DNA from: Candidatus Obscuribacterales bacterium | GTDB lineage: Bacteria > Cyanobacteriota > Vampirovibrionia > Obscuribacterales > Obscuribacteraceae | Length of the DNA stretch: 64,000 bases | Reading direction: 5' to 3' | Assembly (NCBI GenBank): GCA_019752635.1 | Contig: JAIELX010000087.1 | Coordinates: forward strand, 1 to 64,000 | Program-made: the position numbers and the translations under genes | Part shown: positions 53,880-63,338 of the stretch, piece after piece | Numbering within the stretch: position 1 is the first letter of the stretch | Layout: each line of letters opens with the position of its first letter | The notes under the pieces: generated by a model | Database searches by the model: none | Seen by the model: the letters and a program-made list of their open reading frames with translations, nothing else | What the model was told of the DNA's origin: nothing

Positions 53880-54890
53880 TTAGCATTCGGCTGCAGACAA
53901 TCGGTCGCGGAAAACCGGCCAGACCTCCGGATTCACCAGGTTCGGCGGTTGGACTCCGGCAAATGCCGAGCTGACGGCCGACAGCGCCAATCGAGCCATC
54001 GCCTTGCGCGTATCAATAGTGGCACTACCGATATGCGGTACGAGAACCACATTCGACAGCATCGCCAAATCCGCCGGCGGCACACATGGTTCTTTCTCAA
54101 AAACATCCAGAGCTGCGCCGCCGATACGGTTGGCTCTGAGAGCCGCAACGAGATCGCATTGATTGACGATGGCACCACGAGCAGTATTGATCAAATATGC
54201 GGAGGTCTTCATCTTCTCAAAACACGCTGCATCGATCAGCCCTTTCGTTTCTTCAGTCAAGGGGCAGTGAAGCGACACGAAATCCGACTGCGCTAACAAC
54301 TGGTCAAGCGATACGTATCTTGCACGTAGACGTTGTTCAACTTCCGGGGAAGCCGGACGTCTCTGCGTATACAGGATAGGCATCGAAAAGCCGCCCGCGC
54401 GGGCAGCCATGGCTTGGCCAATTCGGCCCAGACCAACAATTCCCAGAGTCTTACCGAACACATCCGAGCCTGTAAAAAAGTCGAGACTAAATGACTTCCA
54501 TTTTCCCTCGAGAAAATACTGACGCGCCTGCGGAATTCGACGTGCGGCAGACAACAGTAAAGCGAACGCCAGATCCGCAGTGGCCGCATCCAGCACTCCG
54601 GGCGTATTGCTTACCAGGATGCCCCGGCGCGTTGCGGCGCTAACATCAACATTATCGAATCCCACTGCAATGTTAGCGACCATCTTAAGCCGTGGATGAG
54701 ATTGCATGAACTCGTCAGTTATTTTGTTCGCCAGAAAGCAAGCAATAACATCCTTGTCGAAAGCATTGGCGAGAAACTCGGAGCCTTCCATTACACCTTG
54801 CTCAGTGATGGTGCAATCAAAGCCCCTAGGCACCATCCCCGGTTCCCAGCCCGGAATAGCAGCGCTGATCAAAAGTGATGGTCCAGTCAT
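53880..54890 (-). CDS. D-isomer-specific 2-hydroxyacid dehydrogenase
   Basis: The 336-residue enzyme has the NAD-binding motif GLGRIG in KTLGIVGLGRIGQAM. The catalytic triad Arg (INTARGAIVN), Glu (DVFEKEP) and His (VPHIGSA) matches glyoxylate/hydroxypyruvate reductases. The ATG at 54890 is 7 bases after the glpD stop. The exact substrate is uncertain (glyoxylate, hydroxypyruvate or a similar 2-oxo acid). Confidence 0.92.
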   Translation of the reverse strand: MTGPSLLISAAIPGWEPGMVPRGFDCTITEQGVMEGSEFLANAFDKDVIACFLANKITDEFMQSHPRLKMVANIAVGFDNVDVSAATRRGILVSNTPGVLDAATADLAFALLLSAARRIPQARQYFLEGKWKSFSLDFFTGSDVFGKTLGIVGLGRIGQAMAARAGGFSMPILYTQRRPASPEVEQRLRARYVSLDQLLAQSDFVSLHCPLTEETKGLIDAACFEKMKTSAYLINTARGAIVNQCDLVAALRANRIGGAALDVFEKEPCVPPADLAMLSNVVLVPHIGSATIDTRKAMARLALSAVSSAFAGVQPPNLVNPEVWPVFRDRLSAAEC

Positions 54891-54897
54891 CACCAAC

Positions 54898-56550
54898 TTA
54901 GCTCTGAGTAACGGGAGTTTGTAATACCGACGGAATTTCCGACTCCACGACTTCCAACTCCAGAGCAACACGATGCTCGTCCCAACCTAGCATCTGTTGC
55001 ATAACCCGAGCTACGGCCGGCGCAGCGGCCATGGCCTGGTTGTGATTGAGAAGCCCCAGCCTCAACCGGCGAAACATCACATCGGAAAGCGACACTGCCA
55101 TCTCATGCTCTACGCAGAACGGAATCTCGGCAAAAATCGGCGGAAAATCGATGCAGATACGTCTGCCGAGGTCGGAGTTCTGCTCGAGAAGGTCCAGTAC
55201 ACCGGTAGCTTCTGCTCCGTAATTAGCGATCAAGTGGTCGATGGTTGCAGGATCTAAGGTCAATCGGCGCGCACGCGCCGATATCGCGGCAGATTCGTTC
55301 AGATAGTCGTCTTTGTTTTTCCATCCGCCTAGCATCAATTCACCGGTGCGCGAAGCGGCGGGTTTGAGCTCGGGATGCAATTTAGCTACGTGGTCGATAA
55401 TCTCCTCAGCCATCAAACGATAGCTTGTGAGTTTGCCGCCAGCTACGTTTATAAGTTTGCCTGGCGCTTCAAAAATCAGGTGTTCTCTCGACATGGCGGA
55501 CGTGTTATCGCTATCTTGTCCCGGTAACTTAACAAGCGGGCGCAAGCCGGCAAAGCTGCCGATGATATCGGCACGGCTAAGTCGACTGCTCTTCGTATAG
55601 CTGTTAGCGACCGACAATAGATAGTCCATCTCTTCGGCAGTTGCTCGAGGAGAATTGATATCACCCGTGTAGGCTTCATCGGTAGTACCAATCATCAGCG
55701 CTCTTAGCCACGGCACAACAAATACAAAACGGCCGTCTGTCGTAGGTAGAAAGAGCGCAGTATTAGTTTCAAAGGCGGAAGAAGGAACGATAATGTGCGT
55801 TCCTTTAGATGGAGTCACTCGTTGCTCCGGCTCTCCGGAAACGAGATTGCAAATCTCATCGGTCCAGACCCCGGTAGCATTGACGCAAGCTTTGCAGGAG
55901 ACGGTGAAATCTTCACCGGTAAAGCGATCATGACAGTCAACGGCGACGATGCGACCACCTTCCATCTTCAGACCACGCGCATCTACATAGTTGACCAGAA
56001 TTGCGCCATGATCGAAGGCTGACTTAAACACCGTCAGCACCATGCGCGTGTCGTCGGTTATCGCATCATGAAACTTGATACCGCCGGTAACAATATCCGG
56101 CGACAAGGCCGGAGCGGTCTGAAAAACCGCCTTCTTGCTCAAATGGGCGTGCGAACTCGTACGGCCGGCTGTCATGGTGAGCAGGTCATATAGCCCGATT
56201 CCGACAGAGGCCTTCATGTTGAAGAAAAGTTGCCCTCTTGTAAAAGGCAACACGAACGAAAAGTCCTTCACCAGATGCGGTGCAAGACGTTTGAGCCGTT
56301 CACGCTCCTCGCATAACTGTCTTGTCAGATTAAAATGAAATTGTTCGAGATAACGCAGACCACCGTGGATCAGCTTAGTGGTCTTGCTCGAGGTGCCCGC
56401 GCCGAAATCCGTTTTTTCGATGACCAGAACAGACAGCCCTCTTGAGGCGGCGTTCTGTGCCACGCCGGCGCCAGTGATGCCTCCGCCGATAACTACCAGG
56501 TCGAATTGCTTCTCTCTAGCAATTTTCAGACTTTGCTCTCGTGTTTGCAT
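54898..56550 (-). CDS. glpD: Aerobic glycerol-3-phosphate dehydrogenase
   Basis: The 550-residue FAD enzyme has the dinucleotide-binding motif VVIGGGITGAG, FGAGTSSKTTKLIHGGLRYLE, and a GlpD C-terminal domain (about 395-530). It oxidises sn-glycerol-3-phosphate to dihydroxyacetone phosphate, feeding electrons to quinone. The ATG at 56550 has GCGAGGCC just upstream; an ATG 7 codons earlier (56571) is possible. It forms a two-gene unit with the hydroxyacid dehydrogenase. Confidence 0.95.
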   Translation of the reverse strand: MQTREQSLKIAREKQFDLVVIGGGITGAGVAQNAASRGLSVLVIEKTDFGAGTSSKTTKLIHGGLRYLEQFHFNLTRQLCEERERLKRLAPHLVKDFSFVLPFTRGQLFFNMKASVGIGLYDLLTMTAGRTSSHAHLSKKAVFQTAPALSPDIVTGGIKFHDAITDDTRMVLTVFKSAFDHGAILVNYVDARGLKMEGGRIVAVDCHDRFTGEDFTVSCKACVNATGVWTDEICNLVSGEPEQRVTPSKGTHIIVPSSAFETNTALFLPTTDGRFVFVVPWLRALMIGTTDEAYTGDINSPRATAEEMDYLLSVANSYTKSSRLSRADIIGSFAGLRPLVKLPGQDSDNTSAMSREHLIFEAPGKLINVAGGKLTSYRLMAEEIIDHVAKLHPELKPAASRTGELMLGGWKNKDDYLNESAAISARARRLTLDPATIDHLIANYGAEATGVLDLLEQNSDLGRRICIDFPPIFAEIPFCVEHEMAVSLSDVMFRRLRLGLLNHNQAMAAAPAVARVMQQMLGWDEHRVALELEVVESEIPSVLQTPVTQS

Positions 56551-57113
56551 TTGGCCTCGCTGACCCGTCATATGACAGTTAGGTTTATGGAAGTGTCACT
56601 CAACTCTGTCCTTTGGCGCGGATCAATCCAGCCGGAGCCAATCAAAAGCCGCTCATGAACCATTATAAGCGCACGGATCGAGCACGATCCGCCTTCAAAG
56701 CCATGTCCTCACGTAATTCCGAGCGCTACGGCGAGAAACCCGACTTTACATTTTCCTGTGATTCCTTGCTTGGACGGCAAGAATGAAATTGCGTTCAGAA
56801 TTTTTGCTAAATTAAATTTGTCGAAACCAGCAACAACGGCGGGACCTAACCGGAACGATTCACGAAAGTTAAAGTGACAATCGAGCAAACGCCTTTTCCT
56901 GACTATGTTTAGAAGGTGTAGCCTTAACTAATTTGATGTGCAACCGAAACTGCCCTGCCCGCATGACTCTCTGGTTACCTGAGTTCTTAGCAACCTTAAG
57001 CTTTGGCCACATGGGTTGAAGTATCCAACAACAACTAGGAAAATTGGATGCTTGACTGGCAATTTGTGACGCCACAACGTCCGCTTCGCAGAGACCCTCG
57101 GTAAACACAAGTG
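56551..57113. other. Divergent intergenic region between glpD and the CHAT gene
   Basis: In this 563-base gap, an AT-rich segment near 56789-56820 is the likeliest promoter area. CGGATCG-AGCA-CGATCCG (56674-56691) is a perfect 7-bp hairpin. An ATG frame at 56655-56786 (43 codons) contains it and has no ribosome-binding site, so I do not call a gene. Confidence 0.4.
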
Positions 57114-60065
57114 ATGAGAAAACAAAACCGCAGAACCCCAAGACCAAGCCAAGCTTTGGCGGTCTTCACAACTATTGGACTTGGTATTGCAGGTAGTGCA
57201 GCATCCGCCGCGGAAACCAACGCAGCAGCCAAACCCGTCTCCACCACAAAGGTTGTAAACACCGGCGTCAAACCCGGTGTAAAGACGGCGCCGCCGATGA
57301 ATATCAGCCAAGAAGATTTGCTCAAGGAAGTGTTCGCAATCGCTTCCAGACCGCAAACGAAGGAGAACATGGATACCGTGTTCACCATCGAGAAGGACGG
57401 TCAAACGGCATTAGACGCGCAAGACCACCAAAAGGCGCTAATCAAATTCCAGGACATGTACGCGCTCTGCAAAGAAATGCGCTACGGCGACGGTGAAGGG
57501 CGCGCTCTCGAACGTATGGCGAACCTCTACCTATCAAAGGGTGACAAAACCAGAGCAAAGAACCTGGTTGAGAATGCAATGGAAGTATTGTCGGAATCAG
57601 TCGACAAGAAGTCACTCGGTAGAGCGCGCATCACCGCGGCACAAGTCTACCTGGCGCTCGACAACCCCATGTGGGCACTGAAAGAGCTCGACCTGGCGAT
57701 GAAAGATTTCACCGCCTCGGCAGCCTTCACCGATTCGGAAGAATCCGCTCGCGCAATGATTTTAGCCGGCACCCTCGCGATGCGCATGGGTGAACACAAA
57801 GAATCGATCCGGTTCTATAAGGCCGCTGCCACATTCTTCGGACAATGCGGAGAAAGCGCAAAGGAAGTTAACCTGAGAGATACTGCGTCAGCGATGCTTG
57901 TTGAACTGGGGCTCTACACCGCAGCCCTGGAAGAAGCACGAAAAGCAGTGCAGATAGCAAAAAATGCGAAACTAGAAGAGGCACTTGGCGCAGCCTTGAT
58001 CCACCAGGCCGCCGCCGAGTACAACCTTTGCGAATATACCGCGGCTCGTCGTTCACTGGAAGAAATGATGACCGTGATGAACCTGGACAAGCAGCCGCCC
58101 GGCGGACAAGCGGTGGCCTATGAAGCTTACGGCTACTCACTTGCTGCGACCGGCGATGCAGCCAAAGCAAAAGTGATGCTCGAAAAAGCCTGGAACGCCA
58201 TCAAGAACGGAGGACCGGCACACCATCGAGCTCAGATTCTCAATGGTTTGGGCACCGTATCGACTTATCTGGGCAACCCGGCCAAGGGCGTAGAGTATCT
58301 GAGGCAGGCAATCGATGCTCAGTCCGTAGTCAAGAACAACAAAGAGAATCAATTCGGTCTACTCATTTCGCAGAACCTGGCATCGGCGCTCTCGCGTTCC
58401 GGCGAGAATCGCGTCGCAAGAACCGAACTGGAAGGCGCACTGCGTGCCATGAGCAAGAAGCAGCCTAATCAGAAAGTACTCGGTCAGATATACGGAGCTC
58501 TCGGCGAAATCTGTCTTTCTTTGAAAGAAGTAGCCCAATCGGATGCTTACATAAGAAAGAGCATTGAAGTAAGTTCCAAAGTCGGCGATGACTTTACCCT
58601 CTGGCGTGACTACACCAATTTGGCGCGGCTGCAAACGGGACTGCAACAGCCGACAGCAGAAACACTCGCCACCGCAGCTTCGTACTTCCGTTCGCCGCAA
58701 GCAGGTAACTTCGTCACCGCGGAGTGCAACCCGTTTCCGAGTTCGCGAGAGGACTTGGGCTACGAACTCGTGTCCATGCTGATTAGCAGCGGCAATGCCG
58801 AACAAGCACTGATCACCGCCGAGCAACTCAAAGAAGAAGCATTCATAACCGAGTGGCAACGGCAAGGCGGAGAAGTCAAACACGCAGATCGCGAGCTCTA
58901 CAACGACATGGTCGGCGAGCGCGCGCATTTGAAAGCCGCAGAATCTTCCACCACACCGGATAAGTTGCTCAAACGCTGGCAAGATTGGATGCGCCGATTA
59001 CAACTAATGGCATCCGATTCAATCGACCTGGCTCGCCTGATTTCGCCGGTTCCGCTTAACCTTAACGATTTGGCGGCAACCGCCAGAGAGCAGCAAATGA
59101 CAGTGCTCGACTACTTGGTCGGCAATCGTCAAAGCTTTGTTTTCGTAGTCGATCGCACAGGCAAAATTTCAGCGCACAAGCTGAATATCGGCAAGGATGC
59201 ATTGCAAGCGCAAGTTGCAGCGGTGCTTGCCGCCACGCAAAAGAGCGGTCAAGAAGCGCGGCAGACAGAGAAGCAGCTTTTGCAATCGCTGTTGGCGGAA
59301 TTGATGCCGGAAAGCATTCTCAAACAGCTTCCAACCAATCCGGAGCAAATGATTGTCGTAGCACCGGACGGCGCGTTGTTCAATTTGCCCTGGGCCGGAC
59401 TGGTCGATGCGCAAGGTCGATACCTGGTTGAGTCCCATACTCTAACGTCGGTACCGGCTCTGTCGAGCTTCCTGTTTCAGGGACCTCGATATGGCGCGGA
59501 CCAAAACCTGATCTTCAACGCCAGCAAAGATCTTGAAGGCGGCAATGAGGGCACGGAAATTGCTCAGTTCTTCGCGCCGGAGCAAGTAACGAGACTGACC
59601 GGCACCAACGCCGAGCTCTCTAAGCTTCAAGATCACGCAAAGGGAAATGCGGTACTGCACTTTGCATCTCCGCTGGCACTGGCCGAGGGTTCGTTGCTGA
59701 AGTCTACAGTGTCCCTGACCGTAGATGAAAAGACCAAAGCGACAACTAACTCTTTGTTCAAGCTAAACCTCCCAAGCGATCTCAGTGTCTGGAGCGGAAC
59801 TTCTGTAAGCGCGAAAGACAGTCGTGGCAGCGGTGTAAAAGTGTTCGCCCGCGGACTTAACTATGCAGGCGTCAGGAACGTGCTGATGAGTCTCTGGCTC
59901 CAGCCGGATGCGGAGCGCGTCGCCGAGCTGGTGGACTTTTACCGAGGCAGACAACAAGGGTTGAATCAAGCGCAATCTTTGCGTAAAGCACAGCTGATCG
60001 GACTATCCAAAGATCCCTCACTGAGATCGTGGGCAGCATTTCAGCTTGTCGGACCGGGACGTTAA
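57114..60065 (+). CDS. Secreted TPR protein with catalytically degenerate CHAT domain
   Basis: The 983-residue protein has an N-terminal signal peptide (about 1-32, ...AGSAASAAE) and about a dozen TPR-like helical pairs (about 90-600). A CHAT caspase-like domain (about 665-983) is recognised by IVVAPDGALFNLPWAGL, AGVRNVLMSLW and the closing FYRGRQQGLNQAQSLRKAQL. The catalytic His of the usual HxxTHG is Pro853 (HFASPL). The Cys of the usual SACxT is Thr896 (WSGTS). It should not be a protease. The ATG at 57114 follows a GTG at 57111. Confidence 0.88.
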   Translation: MRKQNRRTPRPSQALAVFTTIGLGIAGSAASAAETNAAAKPVSTTKVVNTGVKPGVKTAPPMNISQEDLLKEVFAIASRPQTKENMDTVFTIEKDGQTALDAQDHQKALIKFQDMYALCKEMRYGDGEGRALERMANLYLSKGDKTRAKNLVENAMEVLSESVDKKSLGRARITAAQVYLALDNPMWALKELDLAMKDFTASAAFTDSEESARAMILAGTLAMRMGEHKESIRFYKAAATFFGQCGESAKEVNLRDTASAMLVELGLYTAALEEARKAVQIAKNAKLEEALGAALIHQAAAEYNLCEYTAARRSLEEMMTVMNLDKQPPGGQAVAYEAYGYSLAATGDAAKAKVMLEKAWNAIKNGGPAHHRAQILNGLGTVSTYLGNPAKGVEYLRQAIDAQSVVKNNKENQFGLLISQNLASALSRSGENRVARTELEGALRAMSKKQPNQKVLGQIYGALGEICLSLKEVAQSDAYIRKSIEVSSKVGDDFTLWRDYTNLARLQTGLQQPTAETLATAASYFRSPQAGNFVTAECNPFPSSREDLGYELVSMLISSGNAEQALITAEQLKEEAFITEWQRQGGEVKHADRELYNDMVGERAHLKAAESSTTPDKLLKRWQDWMRRLQLMASDSIDLARLISPVPLNLNDLAATAREQQMTVLDYLVGNRQSFVFVVDRTGKISAHKLNIGKDALQAQVAAVLAATQKSGQEARQTEKQLLQSLLAELMPESILKQLPTNPEQMIVVAPDGALFNLPWAGLVDAQGRYLVESHTLTSVPALSSFLFQGPRYGADQNLIFNASKDLEGGNEGTEIAQFFAPEQVTRLTGTNAELSKLQDHAKGNAVLHFASPLALAEGSLLKSTVSLTVDEKTKATTNSLFKLNLPSDLSVWSGTSVSAKDSRGSGVKVFARGLNYAGVRNVLMSLWLQPDAERVAELVDFYRGRQQGLNQAQSLRKAQLIGLSKDPSLRSWAAFQLVGPGR

Positions 60066-60272
60066 ATTCGGAGGTGGCGTCGAAATTGCCGAAGTCAAGC
60101 GAACCAAGATAATATATTGCGGTATAAACTTCTTAGATAACTTGTGCATGATCTAGATATGCACACTCTTGTCAGCTGCTTCCCGCCCGCAGGAGCGGCG
60201 ACAAAAGCCATTCCACAACGGTGGAAATAAGCTCCCCTCGAGACCTCCTTCTTGCCATCATCTGGAGACAGT

Positions 60273-61871
60273 ATGAAAAAGTCAGTTCAGAACTACACAA
60301 TCAGGGCTCTTTCATTATCGATCGCCTTTCAGTTGGTTGCATCGACGGGCGTGGCTCGAGCAGAGGGCGACACCATATCCAATACCGCGGTTCCGATGGA
60401 GACACCATCGTCTTCACGCTTGGTCAAAAAAATCTGGGGCTCCCTTGACCTTCGAAAGCTGAAAGCCGCCAAAGCGGAAACGCGCACTAAACCAACAACG
60501 ACAGAGACAACCACAACCAGCACGCCTGCAGCACGAGAGACACCGGTTGCAACACAATCACAGACGAACGATGACTCGCGCATCCGGCCGGAAGCACAAG
60601 GATGGAGCAGCCCGGCAGCATCTTCCACCGAACCGTCTGGCCCCGTAGGCGCTACATCGACCGCGCCACAGGCAGCGAAACCGACGCTTGAAAGCGCGGC
60701 TCCTTCGCCGGCAGAGCAAGCGGCAGTGCCTGCTGCAGAGCCCCCCGGCACCGACGCAGCAACTACCGGCCTGGCGCCGGTCGCGCAGACCACCTCTACG
60801 AATTCGACACCGACCGCCACCACAGAGGCGACAACGGCACCGGCGGCGGCGGCGACCACAACAGCGCAGGCAACAGGCTCAAGCAGCGAAAGCTCACCGA
60901 CATTCACCGTCGGCAATACCGGTCGTGTTTCAATTGCATCGCAAGTTCTCGCACTGCCCCCGGGTTCGGTCCTCCGACAGAGTCCAATTTTGTCCGACCA
61001 ACCGCTTGTAGTCGACAGCGACGAGGCCGAAGAAGTCGAAGAGACTTTGAAGTACGAAGACCTGCCGACAGATGAAGGCAAAACGAAAGTGAAAGCAGGG
61101 GCCAAATTCCCCATCGTAATCACGTCGCAAGTTTCAAGTAAAACGGCAAAGAAAGGCGATCCCTTCCAGGGACGTTTAAAATTCGACCTGAAGATAGGCG
61201 ATCGTCTAATAGCAACCAAGGGCTCAATAGTAAACGGTCATATCAATTATGTTTTGAAAGCCCGCACCATTCTCGGTTCGATTGTGACCAAGGATCGTTT
61301 TTACAGAAACTCCGGCGTTCTCGGTCTGGCATTCGACGAAGTTGTTACCGAAAAAGGCGAACACTTGCCGTTGAAAGGACAACCCGCCCGCGCAAGCCGC
61401 ATTGTCAAAAACAAAGCGGAAGGACGAGAATTGGGTGTCAACCACCTGGGACAAGTTACCGGGCCCTGGGGTCCGCAACTGCGCCACAAAGCAATTCGTG
61501 TCGGATTGAACTTTGCGCTGGCGCCGGCCGGTGTGTTTTCATTCGGTGCAATGCCTGTGGCTCTGGGTGTTATCGGAGCAGTCAATCCAAACTTTGCCTT
61601 CAGCAAACCCGTTGGTCTTAACGTTCGCCACCGCCGAATCAAGGGCTTTGCATGGGGCTTCCTCAGCGGCGTTCCCGGCAGCTGGCTGATCGAAGACACG
61701 ACAGTTCGCGGTCAAGAAGCCATTATCAAACCGGGCGACGAATTCTACGCAGAGTTCACCGAAGAGTTCAACGGCGAACCGGCCAGCGACGCACAGCTTA
61801 TGCCTGGCGCTTCCACCAAGTTGCGCGGTCAAGTGCTAACCGATCCCAAGAAAGACAAGAAGAAAAAATAG
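60273..61871 (+). CDS. Secreted protein with Thr/Ala/Pro linker and VirB10-like beta domain
   Basis: The 532-residue protein has a signal peptide (about 1-35, ...ASTGVARAE) and a long Thr/Ala/Pro/Ser linker (70-225). A C-terminal region (about 275-520) is rich in beta strands (AGAKFPIVITSQVSSKTAKK, GDRLIATKGSIVNGHI). The phrase order 'domain entry...KGD...G...KGS...G.I' resembles the partial protein at the right edge and, more loosely, the VirB10/TrbI barrel. The ATG at 60273 has GGAG 5 bases upstream. It is followed by another secreted protein gene 23 bases on. Confidence 0.65.
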   Translation: MKKSVQNYTIRALSLSIAFQLVASTGVARAEGDTISNTAVPMETPSSSRLVKKIWGSLDLRKLKAAKAETRTKPTTTETTTTSTPAARETPVATQSQTNDDSRIRPEAQGWSSPAASSTEPSGPVGATSTAPQAAKPTLESAAPSPAEQAAVPAAEPPGTDAATTGLAPVAQTTSTNSTPTATTEATTAPAAAATTTAQATGSSSESSPTFTVGNTGRVSIASQVLALPPGSVLRQSPILSDQPLVVDSDEAEEVEETLKYEDLPTDEGKTKVKAGAKFPIVITSQVSSKTAKKGDPFQGRLKFDLKIGDRLIATKGSIVNGHINYVLKARTILGSIVTKDRFYRNSGVLGLAFDEVVTEKGEHLPLKGQPARASRIVKNKAEGRELGVNHLGQVTGPWGPQLRHKAIRVGLNFALAPAGVFSFGAMPVALGVIGAVNPNFAFSKPVGLNVRHRRIKGFAWGFLSGVPGSWLIEDTTVRGQEAIIKPGDEFYAEFTEEFNGEPASDAQLMPGASTKLRGQVLTDPKKDKKKK

Positions 61872-61894
61872 CGCTCACGCGGTATACTCGCGCA

Positions 61895-63280
61895 ATGAGA
61901 CTGACACGAGCTATTGCCGCCGCTACGCTTCTTTCGCTTTCTCTGCCAGCTACAGCATTGGGTGAAGTACTTCGTTTTGAAGTTACTCAATCGCTTACGG
62001 AGTTCGGCAAAGCGAAAGCGGGCGCAGACAAGACGTCTGTCAAGAAAAGTGCTCGTACCGTCGGGCTTGGGAATCGTGCCCTTTTTCTTCAAGAGGGCGG
62101 CACCGACAAGCTGATTTACGACTTCAACGCGCGCAAGATTCGCAGGGTTGATACCAACGCCAATACCTATACCGAATCATCGCTGTACGCAAACGTTGCC
62201 TTTCGTCGCGCTGAGTTCGACAACCGCATGCGTCTTCGTCAGATTTTGCAGCGCATGGCACCAACCTCCCGACAGTACGATCCGGTTCAACTAGCCTGCC
62301 TCTTTGGCTTCGTGCCGCCCACAGACAAGTCATTTAGCCTGCTTAAGCGCTCCACAAAAGCAGGAACAACCACTTACATTTACAAAGGGAAGCCCCTGTC
62401 CGCTTACAAGCTTTCTTCGCAAAAGCTGCCACCGCAAATGGTGCCTATTCTCAGCCAGTACTATATGTATTCGCTCAATCTGCATCCGACAGTAAGGCTC
62501 AGTTTGGTCAAATCCGGCTACTATGCCGGCGCTCTTTCCTACACCCTGGAGAATCCGCCGATTCTCGAAGAGAAAGAATCGCACAAACTGCTACAGGTCG
62601 AATCAATCGCAGCAGACTGCACTACCGGTAGTGCGCGCAAAGTCATTCGTTCTCAAAACCCGCTAATCGCCGTTTTAGCACGAAGCCAGCAGCTCGGAAG
62701 CAGACCGCCGGCAAAGCTGAAGGAAGATTCAATGGTCTTTTGTACTCGGGCCCTTCAGGAAAAAAGATTGGTCGATGCAATGCTCGGCGCCTTCGAGTAC
62801 GTAATTCAGACGGGTGAGAGCCTGCCCGGCATAGTCGACTCCGTCAAGAAGCAGCTTAAGGACGATAAGAACGCGCAGAAGTTGAAACGCGCAATGGGAA
62901 GTCCGTCTTCGGTAGCAGAGGCCAAAACTTTTCTAGCCGATTTGAATAGCCTCAATCTCAAGGGCAACAAGCGAGCGTATCTGCTCGATCTCTTCAGAGC
63001 AAATCTCTACAGCTATATCGAGACAGAAAATCCCAAAGAGCCGGTCCAGGATCCATCGAAACTATTTCTGAAAGTGCTTGCGGAGAATCCCTTTCTCACA
63101 GGTGCTTATAAGGATCTGGGCATCTACTATTTCAATCGCTACAAGATGGTTGAGGCATGGGAGTGCTGGGACACCGCCCGCAGTTTCTATCCGAGGCATC
63201 CGATGCTTAGCATCGTCACCGAGATTGAAGAACGACTTCAAAATGAAGTGCCTGAGTTCTTCAATGGCGACAAGCCCTAG
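61895..63280 (+). CDS. Secreted protein of unknown function with TPR-like C-terminus
   Basis: The 461-residue protein has a signal peptide (1-22, ...PATALGE) and a beta-rich middle (LIYDFNARKIRRVDTNANTY). A helical region follows, with one TPR-like unit near the end (YKDLGIYYFNRYKMVEAWECWDTARSFYP). A longer in-frame start at 61652 lies inside the previous gene and would hide the signal peptide. No recognised family. Confidence 0.7.
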   Translation: MRLTRAIAAATLLSLSLPATALGEVLRFEVTQSLTEFGKAKAGADKTSVKKSARTVGLGNRALFLQEGGTDKLIYDFNARKIRRVDTNANTYTESSLYANVAFRRAEFDNRMRLRQILQRMAPTSRQYDPVQLACLFGFVPPTDKSFSLLKRSTKAGTTTYIYKGKPLSAYKLSSQKLPPQMVPILSQYYMYSLNLHPTVRLSLVKSGYYAGALSYTLENPPILEEKESHKLLQVESIAADCTTGSARKVIRSQNPLIAVLARSQQLGSRPPAKLKEDSMVFCTRALQEKRLVDAMLGAFEYVIQTGESLPGIVDSVKKQLKDDKNAQKLKRAMGSPSSVAEAKTFLADLNSLNLKGNKRAYLLDLFRANLYSYIETENPKEPVQDPSKLFLKVLAENPFLTGAYKDLGIYYFNRYKMVEAWECWDTARSFYPRHPMLSIVTEIEERLQNEVPEFFNGDKP

Positions 63281-63293
63281 ATTTCCCTAACAC

Positions 63294-63318
63294 AAAAGCC
63301 CGCCGAAAGCGGGCTTTT
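63294..63318. terminator. Bidirectional intrinsic terminator
   Basis: AAAAGCCCGC (63294-63303) pairs perfectly with GCGGGCTTTT (63309-63318) across a 5-base loop. A and T runs flank the core, so it serves both convergent genes. Confidence 0.92.
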
Positions 63319-63338
63319 GAAGACTTATATCGGCGGAT

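Noticed and set aside
56655..56786. 43-codon frame and 7-bp hairpin upstream of the CHAT gene
   Set aside because: No ribosome-binding site, and the hairpin has no U-run on either strand.
61652..61894. 81-codon upstream extension of the secreted protein at 61895
   Set aside because: It lies inside the preceding gene in another frame and would bury the clear signal peptide beginning at the ATG at 61895.
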